Source of the DNA: Halopseudomonas pertucinogena
GTDB taxonomy: Bacteria > Pseudomonadota > Gammaproteobacteria > Pseudomonadales > Pseudomonadaceae
Direction: 5' to 3'
DNA length: 64,000 nucleotides
Assembly (NCBI RefSeq): GCF_014646575.1
Contig: NZ_BMNN01000002.1
Location: 425,619 to 489,618, forward strand
Made by a program: the position numbers and the translations under genes. Numbering within the stretch: the stretch's first letter is position 1; every line of letters starts with the position of its first letter. Below the pieces are notes generated by a model that worked only from the letters and a program-made list of their open reading frames with translations, had not been told where the DNA came from and ran no database searches. This document shows positions 44,984 to 54,106 of this stretch, one piece after another.

Positions 44984-45009
44984 CATATGAATCAATATTG
45001 ATTCATATG
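44984..45009. promoter_or_regulatory. 26-bp perfect palindrome, probable TetR operator
   Basis: Half-site CATATGAATCAAT followed directly by its exact complement ATTGATTCATATG forms a perfect 26-bp dyad in the 162-bp region between the pump operon and the divergent TetR gene. It is AT-rich in a GC-rich genome. It is well placed to repress both directions. Confidence 0.85.
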
Positions 45010-45077
45010 AGACCATTTAACATCTGGGGTACACTCAACCGCAATCTCAAAGACCACAGGAGCGGAACAGCATTCCC

Positions 45078-45671
45078 ATGACCCGCCAAGCGACCCTCAG
45101 CAGAACCGAAAAAGCGCTCGTCCGCTCTCTGGCCCTGACCCTGTCGGAAAATCCGGGCGCCACCCTGCAGGAAATGGCCAGCGCGGCTGGCGTCAGTCGC
45201 GCCACCCTGTATCGTTTCGCTGCCACCCGGGAGCAGGTCGTGGAGATCACCCGCAGTCATGCGATTCACGTGATCGCCGAGATTCAGCGGGATGCCTCGC
45301 TGGAGGCCCGACCGCCACTGGAGGCATTGCGTCTGCTGATCAGCAGACATATCGAGGAGCGGGAGTTCTGTGTGTTCCTGATTTCGCAGATCGGGCCCTA
45401 CATCGACAGTCGAGACGTACCGGCAGAATGCGTGACGCTCGAGCAGCGCATGGATGCGTTCTTTGCCCGCGGGCAGAAGGAGGGCGTACTGCGCGGAGAT
45501 GTGCCGGACCGATGGCTGACGGACCTGTTCTTCGGCGTGCTGTTTTCGTTATGCGAGTCGGAATACCGCGGACGCATCGCCCGTTGCGAGATGCAGCGGT
45601 TGTTCGAGGAAGCCTTTCTGAACGGTGCACTGGCTGCCGCGCCGGGCGCCAGCGCACCTGCCGGTCAGTAG
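45078..45671 (+). CDS. TetR family regulator of the RND pump
   Basis: The 197-residue protein has an N-terminal helix-turn-helix (GATLQEMASAAGVSRATLYRFAATREQ) and an all-helical ligand domain. It is divergent from the MFP-RND operon with a perfect palindrome between them, the standard arrangement for a local repressor. The ribosome site is weak (GGAGCGG about 13 bases upstream). Its stop overlaps the Mpo1-like gene by 7 bp. Confidence 0.9.
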   Translation: MTRQATLSRTEKALVRSLALTLSENPGATLQEMASAAGVSRATLYRFAATREQVVEITRSHAIHVIAEIQRDASLEARPPLEALRLLISRHIEEREFCVFLISQIGPYIDSRDVPAECVTLEQRMDAFFARGQKEGVLRGDVPDRWLTDLFFGVLFSLCESEYRGRIARCEMQRLFEEAFLNGALAAAPGASAPAGQ

Positions 45672-46087
45672 CGCCAGCCCAGCCGGCGAAAGACAAAGCC
45701 CATCAGCCAGGCGGGGCCGATCAGCAGAAATTGCAGGTCTTTGAAAAAGGACGGCTTCTTGCCTTCCACCTGGTGGCCGATGAACTGCCCGATCCAGGCC
45801 AGTACGAAGATGGCGACACTCGGCCAGAACACCCATGGCATCAAGCTCAACACCCACAGCATGAGCAGACTCTGCAATGCCATGACCAGCGCCAGCTGCC
45901 ATGACAGCAGGACATAGAACGCCAGCGCCAGACCGACCACCGTGGCGGCCACCACAGGATGCAGCGCCCAGAGGATGCCCAGCACACTGAAGGTGATCAG
46001 CGGCACACAGATCCAGTGCACCAGCTTGTTTATCGGATTGCGATGGCTTTCGCCATACTCGTCGAACCATTGGTCTACGCTTTTCAT
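45665..46087 (-). CDS. Mpo1/DUF962 family membrane protein
   Basis: The 140-residue protein starts MKSVDQWFDEYGESHRNPIN followed by KLVHWICVPLI, the conserved opening of the DUF962/YGL010w family, and has about four membrane helices with conserved His in IGHQVEGKKPSFFKD. Yeast Mpo1 is an iron-dependent dioxygenase in 2-hydroxy fatty acid breakdown; the bacterial role is unproven. GAGGGAAG precedes the ATG at 46087. Confidence 0.88.
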   Translation of the reverse strand: MKSVDQWFDEYGESHRNPINKLVHWICVPLITFSVLGILWALHPVVAATVVGLALAFYVLLSWQLALVMALQSLLMLWVLSLMPWVFWPSVAIFVLAWIGQFIGHQVEGKKPSFFKDLQFLLIGPAWLMGFVFRRLGWRY

Positions 46088-46216
46088 CAGCAGCTTCCCT
46101 CGCCGGTTGTTGTTATAGTGTCCGGTTTCCGATAACGGCACTCCTGTGCGGGCTCTGTGTCCTGCGCCCAGGCTGCTGCCATACCGATACCCGACCTCTG
46201 ATGGTAAGCTTATCCC

Positions 46217-47017
46217 ATGATTACGCCTACTCCTTTTCGCCCCGTTGTTCTCTGTCTTTCCGGCCATGACCCCAGCGGCGGAGCCGGCCTGCAGGCGGAT
46301 ATCGAGGCCCTGATTGCCCAGGGCTGCCATGCCGCTCCGACGGTCACCGCACTGACCGTGCAGAACACCGTGGACGTGAGCGATTTCCGGGTGCTGGATC
46401 GCGAATGGGTGCTGGCTCAGGCCAATGCCGTGCTCAATGACATGCCTGTATCTGCGGTGAAGCTGGGCATGCTCGGCAGCCTGGAGATGGTCGATACCGT
46501 GGTCGAGATCATGCAGGCTCACCCTGACCTGCCACTGGTCTGCGACCCGGTGCTGCGCGCCGGCGGCGGTGGCTCACTGGGCAAGGACGAGGTCGGCTAC
46601 GCCATGCGCGAAAAGATCATGCCGCTGGCGCGCATCGCCACCCCGAACCTGCCTGAAGCACGCATCCTTGCCGAACTGCCCGAGGGCACGGCCGACGAAT
46701 GCGCAGCGAAACTGCTGCCGCGCTGCCAGAACCTGCTGATTACCGGCGGCCACGGCACCGAGCAGGAAGTGCATAACCGCCTGTACTGCCAGGACGGCAG
46801 CCAGCACACCTTTACCTGCGCCCGGCTGCCCGGCGAGTACCACGGCTCCGGCTGCACCCTGGCCAGCACCCTCGCCGGCCGGCTGGCGCTGGGCGAGGAG
46901 CTGGTCAGCGCGGTGGAAACGGCGCTGGATTACACCTGGCGCACCCTGCGCGACGCGGACCATCCCGGCAAGGGACAATATATTCCCCGCCGCCTGCCGC
47001 TGGATTTCTGCCAATGA
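46217..47017 (+). CDS. thiD: hydroxymethylpyrimidine (phosphate) kinase ThiD
   Basis: The 266-residue ribokinase-fold enzyme has [15 protein letters not shown] near the N-terminus, [14 protein letters not shown], and the phosphate-binding [16 protein letters not shown] near the C-terminus. It phosphorylates HMP-P to HMP-PP for thiamin synthesis. It overlaps thiE by 4 bp. No TPP riboswitch is visible upstream. Confidence 0.95.
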   Translation: MITPTPFRPVVLCLSGHDPSGGAGLQADIEALIAQGCHAAPTVTALTVQNTVDVSDFRVLDREWVLAQANAVLNDMPVSAVKLGMLGSLEMVDTVVEIMQAHPDLPLVCDPVLRAGGGGSLGKDEVGYAMREKIMPLARIATPNLPEARILAELPEGTADECAAKLLPRCQNLLITGGHGTEQEVHNRLYCQDGSQHTFTCARLPGEYHGSGCTLASTLAGRLALGEELVSAVETALDYTWRTLRDADHPGKGQYIPRRLPLDFCQ

Positions 47018-47640
47018 CCCTGCGCGGGCTCTACGCCATTACCGACAGCGCCCTGCTCGCTGACGGCAGATTGGTGCCTTATGTCGAGGCTGCCCTCACC
47101 GGTGGCGCACGTCTGCTGCAATACCGGGACAAGAGTGGCGATGCCGGGCGGCGGCTGGAGGAAGCCGCCCAGCTCAAGGAGCTGTGCCAGCGCCATGGCG
47201 CGCAGCTGCTGATCAATGATGATCTGGCGCTGGCCAGCGAACTGCAGGTCGGTGTACACCTGGGCCGTGACGACGGCTCTCTGCGCGAGGCCCGCGAGCA
47301 GCTGGGCCCCCAGGCTATCATCGGCGCAACCTGTCAGGCCGATCTGGACTATGCCGCCGAGGCTATCGAGGCCGGGGCAAGCTATATCGCCTTCGGCCGT
47401 TTCTTCCAGTCGGAAACCAAGCCCGGCGCACCGGCTGCCACCTCCGAGTTGCTGACCCGGGCGCGCCAGCGCTTCAGCCTGCCCATCGTGGCCATCGGTG
47501 GTATTACCGTGGACCGCGCACCCCCGCTGCTGAAAGCAGGCGCCGATCTGCTGGCCGTGGTCCACGGTCTGTTCGGCGCCGAATCCGCTGCAGAGGTGCA
47601 ACGCCGCGCCCGGGCCTTCCACACCTTATTCATGAATTGA
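47014..47640 (+). CDS. thiE: thiamin-phosphate synthase ThiE
   Basis: The 208-residue TIM-barrel protein has [61 protein letters not shown] and [12 protein letters not shown], the full ThiE pattern. It joins HMP-PP and thiazole phosphate. It is coupled to thiD by an ATGA overlap and followed 9 bp later by hemL. Confidence 0.95.
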   Translation: MTLRGLYAITDSALLADGRLVPYVEAALTGGARLLQYRDKSGDAGRRLEEAAQLKELCQRHGAQLLINDDLALASELQVGVHLGRDDGSLREAREQLGPQAIIGATCQADLDYAAEAIEAGASYIAFGRFFQSETKPGAPAATSELLTRARQRFSLPIVAIGGITVDRAPPLLKAGADLLAVVHGLFGAESAAEVQRRARAFHTLFMN

Positions 47641-47649
47641 GAGATAACC

Positions 47650-48930
47650 ATGTCCCGCTCCGAAGATCTTTTTGCCAGTGCCCAGAAACACATCCCCGGT
47701 GGCGTCAACTCTCCGGTACGCGCCTTCCGCAGCGTCGGCGGCAGTCCGCTGTTCATCAAGCATGCCGAAGGCGCCTACATCATCGATGAGGACGACAGGC
47801 GCTATGTGGACTACGTCGGTTCCTGGGGCCCGATGATTCTCGGTCATGGGCACCCGGAGGTACTGGACTCGGTCCGTCGCCAGCTGGAGCACGGCCTGTC
47901 CTATGGTGCACCCACCGCCATGGAAACCGAAATGGCCGAGCTGGTGTGCTCGCTGGTGCCCTCCATGGACATGGTGCGCATGGTCAGCTCCGGTACCGAG
48001 GCAACCATGAGCGCCATCCGTCTGGCCCGCGGCTATACCGGCCGTGACACCATCATCAAGTTCGAAGGCTGTTACCACGGTCATTCCGACAGCCTGCTGG
48101 TCAAGGCCGGCTCCGGCGCACTGACCTTCGGTGTACCCAGCTCCCCGGGCGTGCCGGCGGCCTTTGCCCAGCACACCCTGACCCTGCCCTACAACGACAT
48201 CGCTGCGGTACGTGAAACCCTGAGCACGGTGGGCAAGGATGTCGCCTGCATCATCGTCGAGCCGGTGGCCGGCAACATGAACTGTGTTCCGCCGGTGCCG
48301 GGGTTCCTCGAAGGTCTGCGCGAGGTCTGCGACGAGTATGGCGTGGTGCTGATCTTCGATGAGGTGATGACCGGCTTTCGCGTCGCCCTGGGCGGTGCCC
48401 AGGCGCATTTCGGTGTCACCCCTGACCTGTCCACCTTCGGCAAGATCGTCGGCGGCGGCATGCCGGTGGGTGCCTTCGGTGGCAAGCGCGAGATCATGGA
48501 ACAGATTTCTCCGCTGGGCCCGGTCTACCAGGCCGGCACCCTGTCCGGTAATCCGCTGGCGATGGCCGCCGGCCTGACCACGCTCAGGCTGATCAGCCGC
48601 CCCGGATTCCACGATGAGCTGAGCGAATACACCAGCCGTCTGCTGCAAGGCCTGCAGGACCGCGCCGATGCGGCCAGCGTGCCCTTCGTCACCACTCAGG
48701 TCGGTGCCATGTTCGGCCTTTACTTCAGCGGTGCCGACGCCATCCAGACCTTCGAGGATGTCATGGCCAGTGATGCGGAGCGCTTCAGCCGTTTCTTCCA
48801 TCTGATGCTGGAGCAGGGGGTCTATTTCGCACCCAGCGCCTATGAGGCCGGCTTCACCTCGATCGCCCATGGCGAAGCCGAGCTGCAGCTGACCCTGGAT
48901 GCCGCCGAGCGCGCCTTCGCCGCGCTCTGA
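47650..48930 (+). CDS. hemL: glutamate-1-semialdehyde 2,1-aminomutase HemL
   Basis: The 426-residue PLP enzyme has [31 protein letters not shown], and the PLP lysine in [18 protein letters not shown]. It makes 5-aminolevulinate in the C5 heme pathway. Length and context (thiD-thiE-hemL) are typical of Pseudomonas. Confidence 0.96.
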   Translation: MSRSEDLFASAQKHIPGGVNSPVRAFRSVGGSPLFIKHAEGAYIIDEDDRRYVDYVGSWGPMILGHGHPEVLDSVRRQLEHGLSYGAPTAMETEMAELVCSLVPSMDMVRMVSSGTEATMSAIRLARGYTGRDTIIKFEGCYHGHSDSLLVKAGSGALTFGVPSSPGVPAAFAQHTLTLPYNDIAAVRETLSTVGKDVACIIVEPVAGNMNCVPPVPGFLEGLREVCDEYGVVLIFDEVMTGFRVALGGAQAHFGVTPDLSTFGKIVGGGMPVGAFGGKREIMEQISPLGPVYQAGTLSGNPLAMAAGLTTLRLISRPGFHDELSEYTSRLLQGLQDRADAASVPFVTTQVGAMFGLYFSGADAIQTFEDVMASDAERFSRFFHLMLEQGVYFAPSAYEAGFTSIAHGEAELQLTLDAAERAFAAL

Positions 48931-49029
48931 GGCGAGCCACCGATGCCAGCCGCCCCGCATTGGCGGGCGGTTGGCGCCAGCGACAATCCGGCGCACAATG
49001 AACATCTGCCACCAGCCCATGGAATCGCC

Positions 49030-49608
49030 ATGCACAGCCCTGTCCGACCACTTGCCCTGCTCTGTGCCCTGACCCTCGCAGTGGCCAGTTCAAGTGCCCT
49101 GGCCCAGAGCCAGGAGCCGCTGCTGATCAGCACCGAGGAGCGCTGCGCGTTCAATCGCGTCGATGATGAAAGCCTGCCGCTGGCGCTGGAGAACTGCCTG
49201 GAAATGGCCGAAGCCGAGGACATGCAGGCCCAGTTCGAGATGGGTGAGCTCTACTATCATGGCGAGCGCACCGAACGGGACCTGCCCCTGGCAATGAAGT
49301 GGTACGAACGCGCGTCCATCCAGGGGCACCCGGACGCGCAATACCGGCTGGGGCTGATGCATGCCACCGGCGAAGGCGTGGAGCGCAACCTGCCCCAGGC
49401 CTACATCATGCTGAAGATGGCCGCCGTGAACGGGCAGGACGCCGCCATGGACGCCAGCGACCGCCTGACCGAAGAAATGAGCGAAGAGGAAATCGCTGCG
49501 GCCACCCAGGTGCTCGGCACCCTGTTCCGCAACTACCTGCGACACATCCGCGAGGAGCAGTTGCGTCGCCTGTCGCCGGAAGGCGATAACGGCATCTCCC
49601 GTCCCTGA
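49030..49608 (+). CDS. periplasmic Sel1-repeat protein
   Basis: The 192-residue product has a signal peptide ending at ALAQ and two to three Sel1-like TPR units (MQAQFEMGELYYHGERTERD, HPDAQYRLGLMHATGEGVER). It probably mediates protein contacts in the periplasm. The start at 49030 opens the signal peptide; the frame extends back to 48943 without support. It follows hemL, as a hypothetical gene does in P. aeruginosa. Confidence 0.82.
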   Translation: MHSPVRPLALLCALTLAVASSSALAQSQEPLLISTEERCAFNRVDDESLPLALENCLEMAEAEDMQAQFEMGELYYHGERTERDLPLAMKWYERASIQGHPDAQYRLGLMHATGEGVERNLPQAYIMLKMAAVNGQDAAMDASDRLTEEMSEEEIAAATQVLGTLFRNYLRHIREEQLRRLSPEGDNGISRP

Positions 49609-49699
49609 TCCGCCAGTCCGGGAACCCGGCCCGGACATCGCGTTCCCCTCACTGACGCCACGGCAGCCAGGCCCACCTGCGGCAAATCGACCCATTTAA

Positions 49700-49752
49700 T
49701 TGACACTGTCAACCTCACCACTTAAGGTTGTCATCGTCAACTATCTGTTAAC
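49700..49752. promoter_or_regulatory. cluster of GTTGAC-type dyads upstream of the efflux cassette
   Basis: TTGACACTGTCAA (49700-49712) is a perfect 13-bp palindrome containing a consensus -35 TTGACA. GTTGTCATCGTCAAC (49727-49741) is a near-palindrome of the same type, and GTTAAC follows at 49747. The gap of 275 bp contains no gene. Position and symmetry suit the MarR regulator encoded at the end of the operon. Confidence 0.6.
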
Positions 49753-49883
49753 GCAACAACCTTCCCCGGCCTATTCGCCCTCGCCAACTGACAAGCAGGA
49801 GCGACGGGCCCTACTTTCTCTGTCCACGCTCACGCACCAGGGACGTCCACGCCGGGTTGGCTCATCAAACTGAGTAAAAGTGA

Positions 49884-50084
49884 ATGCCGATACATGAATC
49901 CAATTTCTTTGGGCTCCTGTTCAGCCCCCTGTTCCTGATGGTGGTTATCGCTCTGGCCATCACCAGTTTTGCTGTACGCATCATCGACCGGGTCATCCCC
50001 TATTCCATGCAGCATAACGAGAGTCTCATGAGCATGCTGATGTTCATGGGGATTCTGGCTTCCCTGGTAAGTATCAGCTTTTGA
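49884..50084 (+). CDS. DUF1656 (AaeX-like) small membrane protein
   Basis: The 66-residue protein has two membrane helices (FGLLFSPLFLMVVIALAI and MSMLMFMGILASLVSISF) and begins MPIHESNFFG, the DUF1656 pattern. AaeX-type proteins lead efflux operons with an HlyD adaptor and a FUSC-family pump. It is 9 bp upstream of the adaptor gene. Confidence 0.85.
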   Translation: MPIHESNFFGLLFSPLFLMVVIALAITSFAVRIIDRVIPYSMQHNESLMSMLMFMGILASLVSISF

Positions 50085-50093
50085 GAGATATCA

Positions 50094-51017
50094 ATGAAAA
50101 GAACGGCTAATGCTGCCCTGACACTGGTCCTGCTATGCGGGATCGTCCTCGTCGCCATCTACATATGGGACCGCTACATGTACACACCCTGGACCCGGGA
50201 TGGCCGGGTGCGAGCCGAGGTCGTCAATATCGCACCGGACGTGTCCGGCTGGATCAAGGAGATGAACGCACATAACGCCCAGCAGGTGAAAGCGGGCGAC
50301 GTTCTCTTCACCGTGGATGACGCTCGATACCAGGTGGCACTGGAGCTTGCCGAGGCGCAGATGAACAGCGCGAAGATTGCCTGGCAGCGCAGCTCCAACG
50401 TGTACGAGCGCCGCAAGCGTCTCAGAAAGGGCGCGGTCAGTCGCGAGGAAATCGATACTGCGCGCCTGGACATGCTCGAAAGCGAGGCGGCCTATATCCA
50501 GGCCAAGGCCGCCTGGGACAATGCCAGGCTGGACCTTGAGCGCACCGTATACCGGGCGCCTGTCAGCGGCAAGATCACCAACCTGGAACTCGAGCCCGGC
50601 GACTATGTTACTCGGGGCTCCAGTCAGCTGGCTCTGGTGCGCGATTCCAGTTACTACGTCACCGGGTATTTCGAGGAGACCAAGATTCCTTCCATTCGCC
50701 CGGGTGACAAGGTGGATATCTGGCTGATGGCGGGCAAGATGAAGCTCGAAGGCGAGGTCGAGTCGATAGACAGCGGTATTTCCAACACCAACACCACGCC
50801 CGGCAATCAGCAGCTCCCTTCCGTGGAGGCGACCTTTGCCTGGGTGCGGCTGGCGCAACGCATCCCGGTCAATATCCGGATCACCCATATTCCGGATGAC
50901 CTGTCGCTGAGCGTCGGCATGTCCGCCACGCTGAAGGTGCACAGCGCGCCGGACCGGCAGAGTGAGCAGCGGTCGGTGATGCATGCGCTGCGCGAGAACC
51001 TGCAGACGCTGTTTTGA
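50094..51017 (+). CDS. HlyD/AaeA-family membrane fusion protein
   Basis: The 307-residue adaptor has one N-terminal membrane helix (ALTLVLLCGIVLVAIYIW), the lipoyl segment RVRAEVVNIAPDVSGWI, the matching YRAPVSGKITNLELEPGD, a short alpha-hairpin and a beta-barrel. It connects the FUSC pump to the envelope exterior. GAGAGATATCA precedes the ATG. Confidence 0.92.
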   Translation: MKRTANAALTLVLLCGIVLVAIYIWDRYMYTPWTRDGRVRAEVVNIAPDVSGWIKEMNAHNAQQVKAGDVLFTVDDARYQVALELAEAQMNSAKIAWQRSSNVYERRKRLRKGAVSREEIDTARLDMLESEAAYIQAKAAWDNARLDLERTVYRAPVSGKITNLELEPGDYVTRGSSQLALVRDSSYYVTGYFEETKIPSIRPGDKVDIWLMAGKMKLEGEVESIDSGISNTNTTPGNQQLPSVEATFAWVRLAQRIPVNIRITHIPDDLSLSVGMSATLKVHSAPDRQSEQRSVMHALRENLQTLF

Positions 51018-51042
51018 CCATCATGAAAGCAGAGGTTAGCCG

Positions 51043-53058
51043 ATGACGACCCGGGTGCTGGATTCCTATCTGTTCGGCAACAAGTTGGCGGTGAAGACAG
51101 CCATCAAGCTCAGTGTCTCCGTATGGGGTGCGTTTCTCATTGCCGTGCTGCTGCAGATGGAGCGCCCGGTCTGGGCGATGATCACCGGGATGATCTCGTT
51201 CTTCTCGCCGGCCCACGCGCAGATCCTGAAGAAGTGTATCTACCAGTGTCTGAGTACCCTGCTCGCGGGAGTACTGGGCGTCATTCTGATGGCCTTTTTC
51301 GCCCAGAGCCCACTCCTGGCCGGACTCGGCGCAAGCGTGCTGGTATTCGCCGGTGCGGCCGCAGCATTCAATACCCGGGATTCGAACTTCACCTTCTGCT
51401 GCACCATCTTCGCGGTCACTGTCTGCCTGATGGTGGTGGTACCTGCCAACTTCGGCCCGACCAGCAACTTCATCATCAGCACCTTCATCGACCGTGTCGG
51501 CACCATCCTCTGCGGCGTGATCTGGGCAGCGTTCGTCAGCGCAAGCCTGTGGCCGGTATTCGATACCGACCAGCTCCGGCGCTCGGCGGGGAGACTGTTC
51601 GGCTCGGTGCTGTCACTGCCACAGAACTTCAAGTTGCCGGCGAAACAGAGAAAGCAGGACTTTGCCGCGGTCTACGCGGGCATCATCGAATATTCCGACC
51701 TGGCCGACCATTGTGATTTCGAGGGAATGTGGGGCCGCCGGGGGGCCCGCGTAGCGCGGAAGATGAACCTGCTGGCGATCAGGGTCTGCACCCATGTGTA
51801 CATCCTGCTCCGAACCACCTCCACCCGTTCGCTGCGGATGATCGCCCTGCTCCGTGAGCTCGAAGGCGTGGCGAAGACATTACAGGCCAAGGGCGAGCGG
51901 CTTGATTCGGCGGATCTGGAGCCGCTGGACCGCTTCATCGAGACCCGGTGCAGCTCAGACGGCGGGGCGGACCAGTCGGCGGAGGAGCAGCTGGGTAAGG
52001 GACGAATCTCGCTGCTCGCCCGGGATCTGCGCGAGTTCGTGCATATGTACATCAGTCTGCTGCGCTCGGAAAAGGTCGACGTCAAAGGCGTGCGGGTGAG
52101 GCGCTACCCGCAGATCAAGAACAGCATCCGCACCGGCCTTCGCGCCATGACACTGTTTCTCATCACCTATACGCTGTGGTACGCGATGGGCTGGAACAAT
52201 GGTTTTCTCATGGCGATCGTTCCTGTCGTATACAGCGTGGCGCTGTGCAAGGCGCCCCACCCCGCCGCCATTACCCGGCAGATAATCATCGGGACGCTCA
52301 TTGCCGTGCCGGTCGGACTGGTCGCGACCAGCATCCTGGGCGAGGCCTCCAGCGCGCTGGAACTGCTGGTGGTAGTGGCGGGCATCCCTCTGTTCTTCGG
52401 TTTCATGGGCATGTCCAGCATGCACACTTTCGCCTACAGCATCGGCTTCAACGTATCCTTCCTGGTATTTCTGCTGCCGCAGAACATAGTCATGGTGGAC
52501 ATGGGATTTGCCATAGAACGCTGCCTCTCACTTGCCATAGGTGCGGCGATACTAGCTCTGCTGTTCACCCTGATACCCAAACGGCCCGCGCTGAAGGATC
52601 CGGACAATCCCGACCGACTGTTCGACAGCGACCTTGAGCGATATCTGCTGAAAAACCGCCATGATCGTGCTTCCCCGGTCCAGCTTGCCCGAAGCATCGG
52701 CCTGGTGATTGACAAGATGGTGCACGTGGCCATGCTCGAGGCTCCTGAGAAGAAGGAGGAGCTGCTGGAGCATGCCGGAACGGCAATCTTCCTGATGAGC
52801 CAGTCCCAGCAGGTGTCCCTGTACATGCGCAACCTGGGTCTGGGGGCCGCAGGCCGTGAAGTACTGGATAGGTGGCGTGCAGAGATCTACCAGAACTACG
52901 CTTCCAGAGAGAACAGGTGGGACATCAGACTGGCGGACACACTGCAGCCCCTTCTTGAGCAGGCGGATGATCGAGCATCCGCTTCCCTGGACCAGCAATA
53001 CGGCTGGCTGGACAGCCTGGATCAAACCACACGCAGCGTGTTCCGAAGCGCTGCCTGA
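51043..53058 (+). CDS. FUSC/AaeB-family efflux pump
   Basis: The 671-residue protein has two blocks of membrane helices (residues about 25-170 and 365-510) separated by a large soluble domain, the duplication typical of AaeB/YccS/FUSC proteins. The N-terminus VKTAIKLSVSVWGAFLIAVL and a second copy of this pattern at IRTGLRAMTLFLITYTLWYA mark the repeats. AaeB exports aromatic acids in E. coli; the substrate here is unknown. Confidence 0.9.
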   Translation: MTTRVLDSYLFGNKLAVKTAIKLSVSVWGAFLIAVLLQMERPVWAMITGMISFFSPAHAQILKKCIYQCLSTLLAGVLGVILMAFFAQSPLLAGLGASVLVFAGAAAAFNTRDSNFTFCCTIFAVTVCLMVVVPANFGPTSNFIISTFIDRVGTILCGVIWAAFVSASLWPVFDTDQLRRSAGRLFGSVLSLPQNFKLPAKQRKQDFAAVYAGIIEYSDLADHCDFEGMWGRRGARVARKMNLLAIRVCTHVYILLRTTSTRSLRMIALLRELEGVAKTLQAKGERLDSADLEPLDRFIETRCSSDGGADQSAEEQLGKGRISLLARDLREFVHMYISLLRSEKVDVKGVRVRRYPQIKNSIRTGLRAMTLFLITYTLWYAMGWNNGFLMAIVPVVYSVALCKAPHPAAITRQIIIGTLIAVPVGLVATSILGEASSALELLVVVAGIPLFFGFMGMSSMHTFAYSIGFNVSFLVFLLPQNIVMVDMGFAIERCLSLAIGAAILALLFTLIPKRPALKDPDNPDRLFDSDLERYLLKNRHDRASPVQLARSIGLVIDKMVHVAMLEAPEKKEELLEHAGTAIFLMSQSQQVSLYMRNLGLGAAGREVLDRWRAEIYQNYASRENRWDIRLADTLQPLLEQADDRASASLDQQYGWLDSLDQTTRSVFRSAA

Positions 53059-53157
53059 TTACTGTCGGGAACGGGAAAAGTCCGCCATCGGGCTTCTGCT
53101 CGCCACGCGTCCGGCCTACAATCGGTTGCTACCATCAAGTATAAAAGGGCAATCTCC

Positions 53158-53598
53158 ATGAATCCCCGCCTTCTGGCTGATCCTTTGCACCAACTGGCTC
53201 ATGCCTATCAGTCACATATGCGTCGAGCGCTGCGGGCAGCGGGAGTCGAATTACCCCCCACCCACGTGCGGGCCCTGAAGGGGATCGCGCTCACACCGCA
53301 GTGCACTGCGCAATCACTGACTGTTTATATGCGCAGCGACAAGGCGCAGATCACCCGGGTGCTCAACGACCTGCTCGCCGCGGCACTGATAGTGAAACAT
53401 GACAATCCGGATGATGGTCGCAGCCGGCTGCTGGAGCTCAGCAGCAGCGGTCAGGCCGTGCTGAAGCACGCCCAGGCGCTCGAATCGGCGGTGGGCAGGC
53501 AGATGACCGAGGGGCTGAGCAGCGATGAAGTGGATGTCTTCCTGCGTACTGCCCAGCGGATTACCGACAATCTGAACGGCGCGCAGCACGCCGTCTAG
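53158..53598 (+). CDS. MarR family transcriptional regulator
   Basis: The 146-residue protein has the MarR winged helix: THVRALKGIA, CTAQSLTVYMRSDKAQITR followed by VLNDLLAAALI, and the wing DNPDDGRSRLLELS. It is 99 bp after the FUSC gene and probably regulates the cassette through the dyads upstream of the DUF1656 gene. It converges on the DUF1820 gene. Confidence 0.9.
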   Translation: MNPRLLADPLHQLAHAYQSHMRRALRAAGVELPPTHVRALKGIALTPQCTAQSLTVYMRSDKAQITRVLNDLLAAALIVKHDNPDDGRSRLLELSSSGQAVLKHAQALESAVGRQMTEGLSSDEVDVFLRTAQRITDNLNGAQHAV

Positions 53599-53602
53599 CC
53601 CT

Positions 53603-53938
53603 TCAGTTCTGCCCTGGCCCCGGCGGCATCGGAAACGACATGACGTTGCTGCCCGCCTTGGCTTCACTGATGCGTGCCTGGCCGACCCGCTCCACCTCAT
53701 CGATACGCACCACCGAGTGCATCGGAATGAAGCTGCGGCTGACACCCTCGAACTGATTCTTCAGCTTCTCTTCGCTGGGATCGACCAGCATCTGGGATCG
53801 CTCACCGAACACCAGCTCCTCGATCTCCAGAAACCCCCACAGTTCGCTCTGGAAGATCTGCCGGGCGTAGATCTCGAAAACCTGGCCCTGATTGAGAAAA
53901 ATCACCCGAAAAATCGGCTGCTGCCTGTCTTTGCTCAT
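53603..53938 (-). CDS. DUF1820 family protein
   Basis: The 111-residue protein starts MSKDRQQPIFRVIFLNQGQV and continues YARQIFQSELWGFLEIEELVF, the DUF1820 pattern of gammaproteobacteria. It has no signal peptide or membrane helix. Function unknown. In P. aeruginosa such a gene lies directly before miaB, divergently, as here. The start at 53938 is preferred over 53956 by family alignment. Confidence 0.85.
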   Translation of the reverse strand: MSKDRQQPIFRVIFLNQGQVFEIYARQIFQSELWGFLEIEELVFGERSQMLVDPSEEKLKNQFEGVSRSFIPMHSVVRIDEVERVGQARISEAKAGSNVMSFPMPPGPGQN

Positions 53939-54106
53939 GGATCTCACACGCTGCACAACATGACTTGGGGACGCAGGCAGCTGTAGTGCCCGGTCGAAGG
54001 TCGCGGATCATAGCATATCCCCTTTCCGGGCCGACAACCGCCATCACACTGGTCCTGCCAAGCGTGTATAATCGCCGTTTTTTCCAGGAGTCAGTCCGGC
54101 GAATCC

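Noticed and set aside
46088-46216. TPP riboswitch ahead of thiD
   Set aside because: The conserved CTGAGA and ACCTGATCTGG blocks are absent in the leader.
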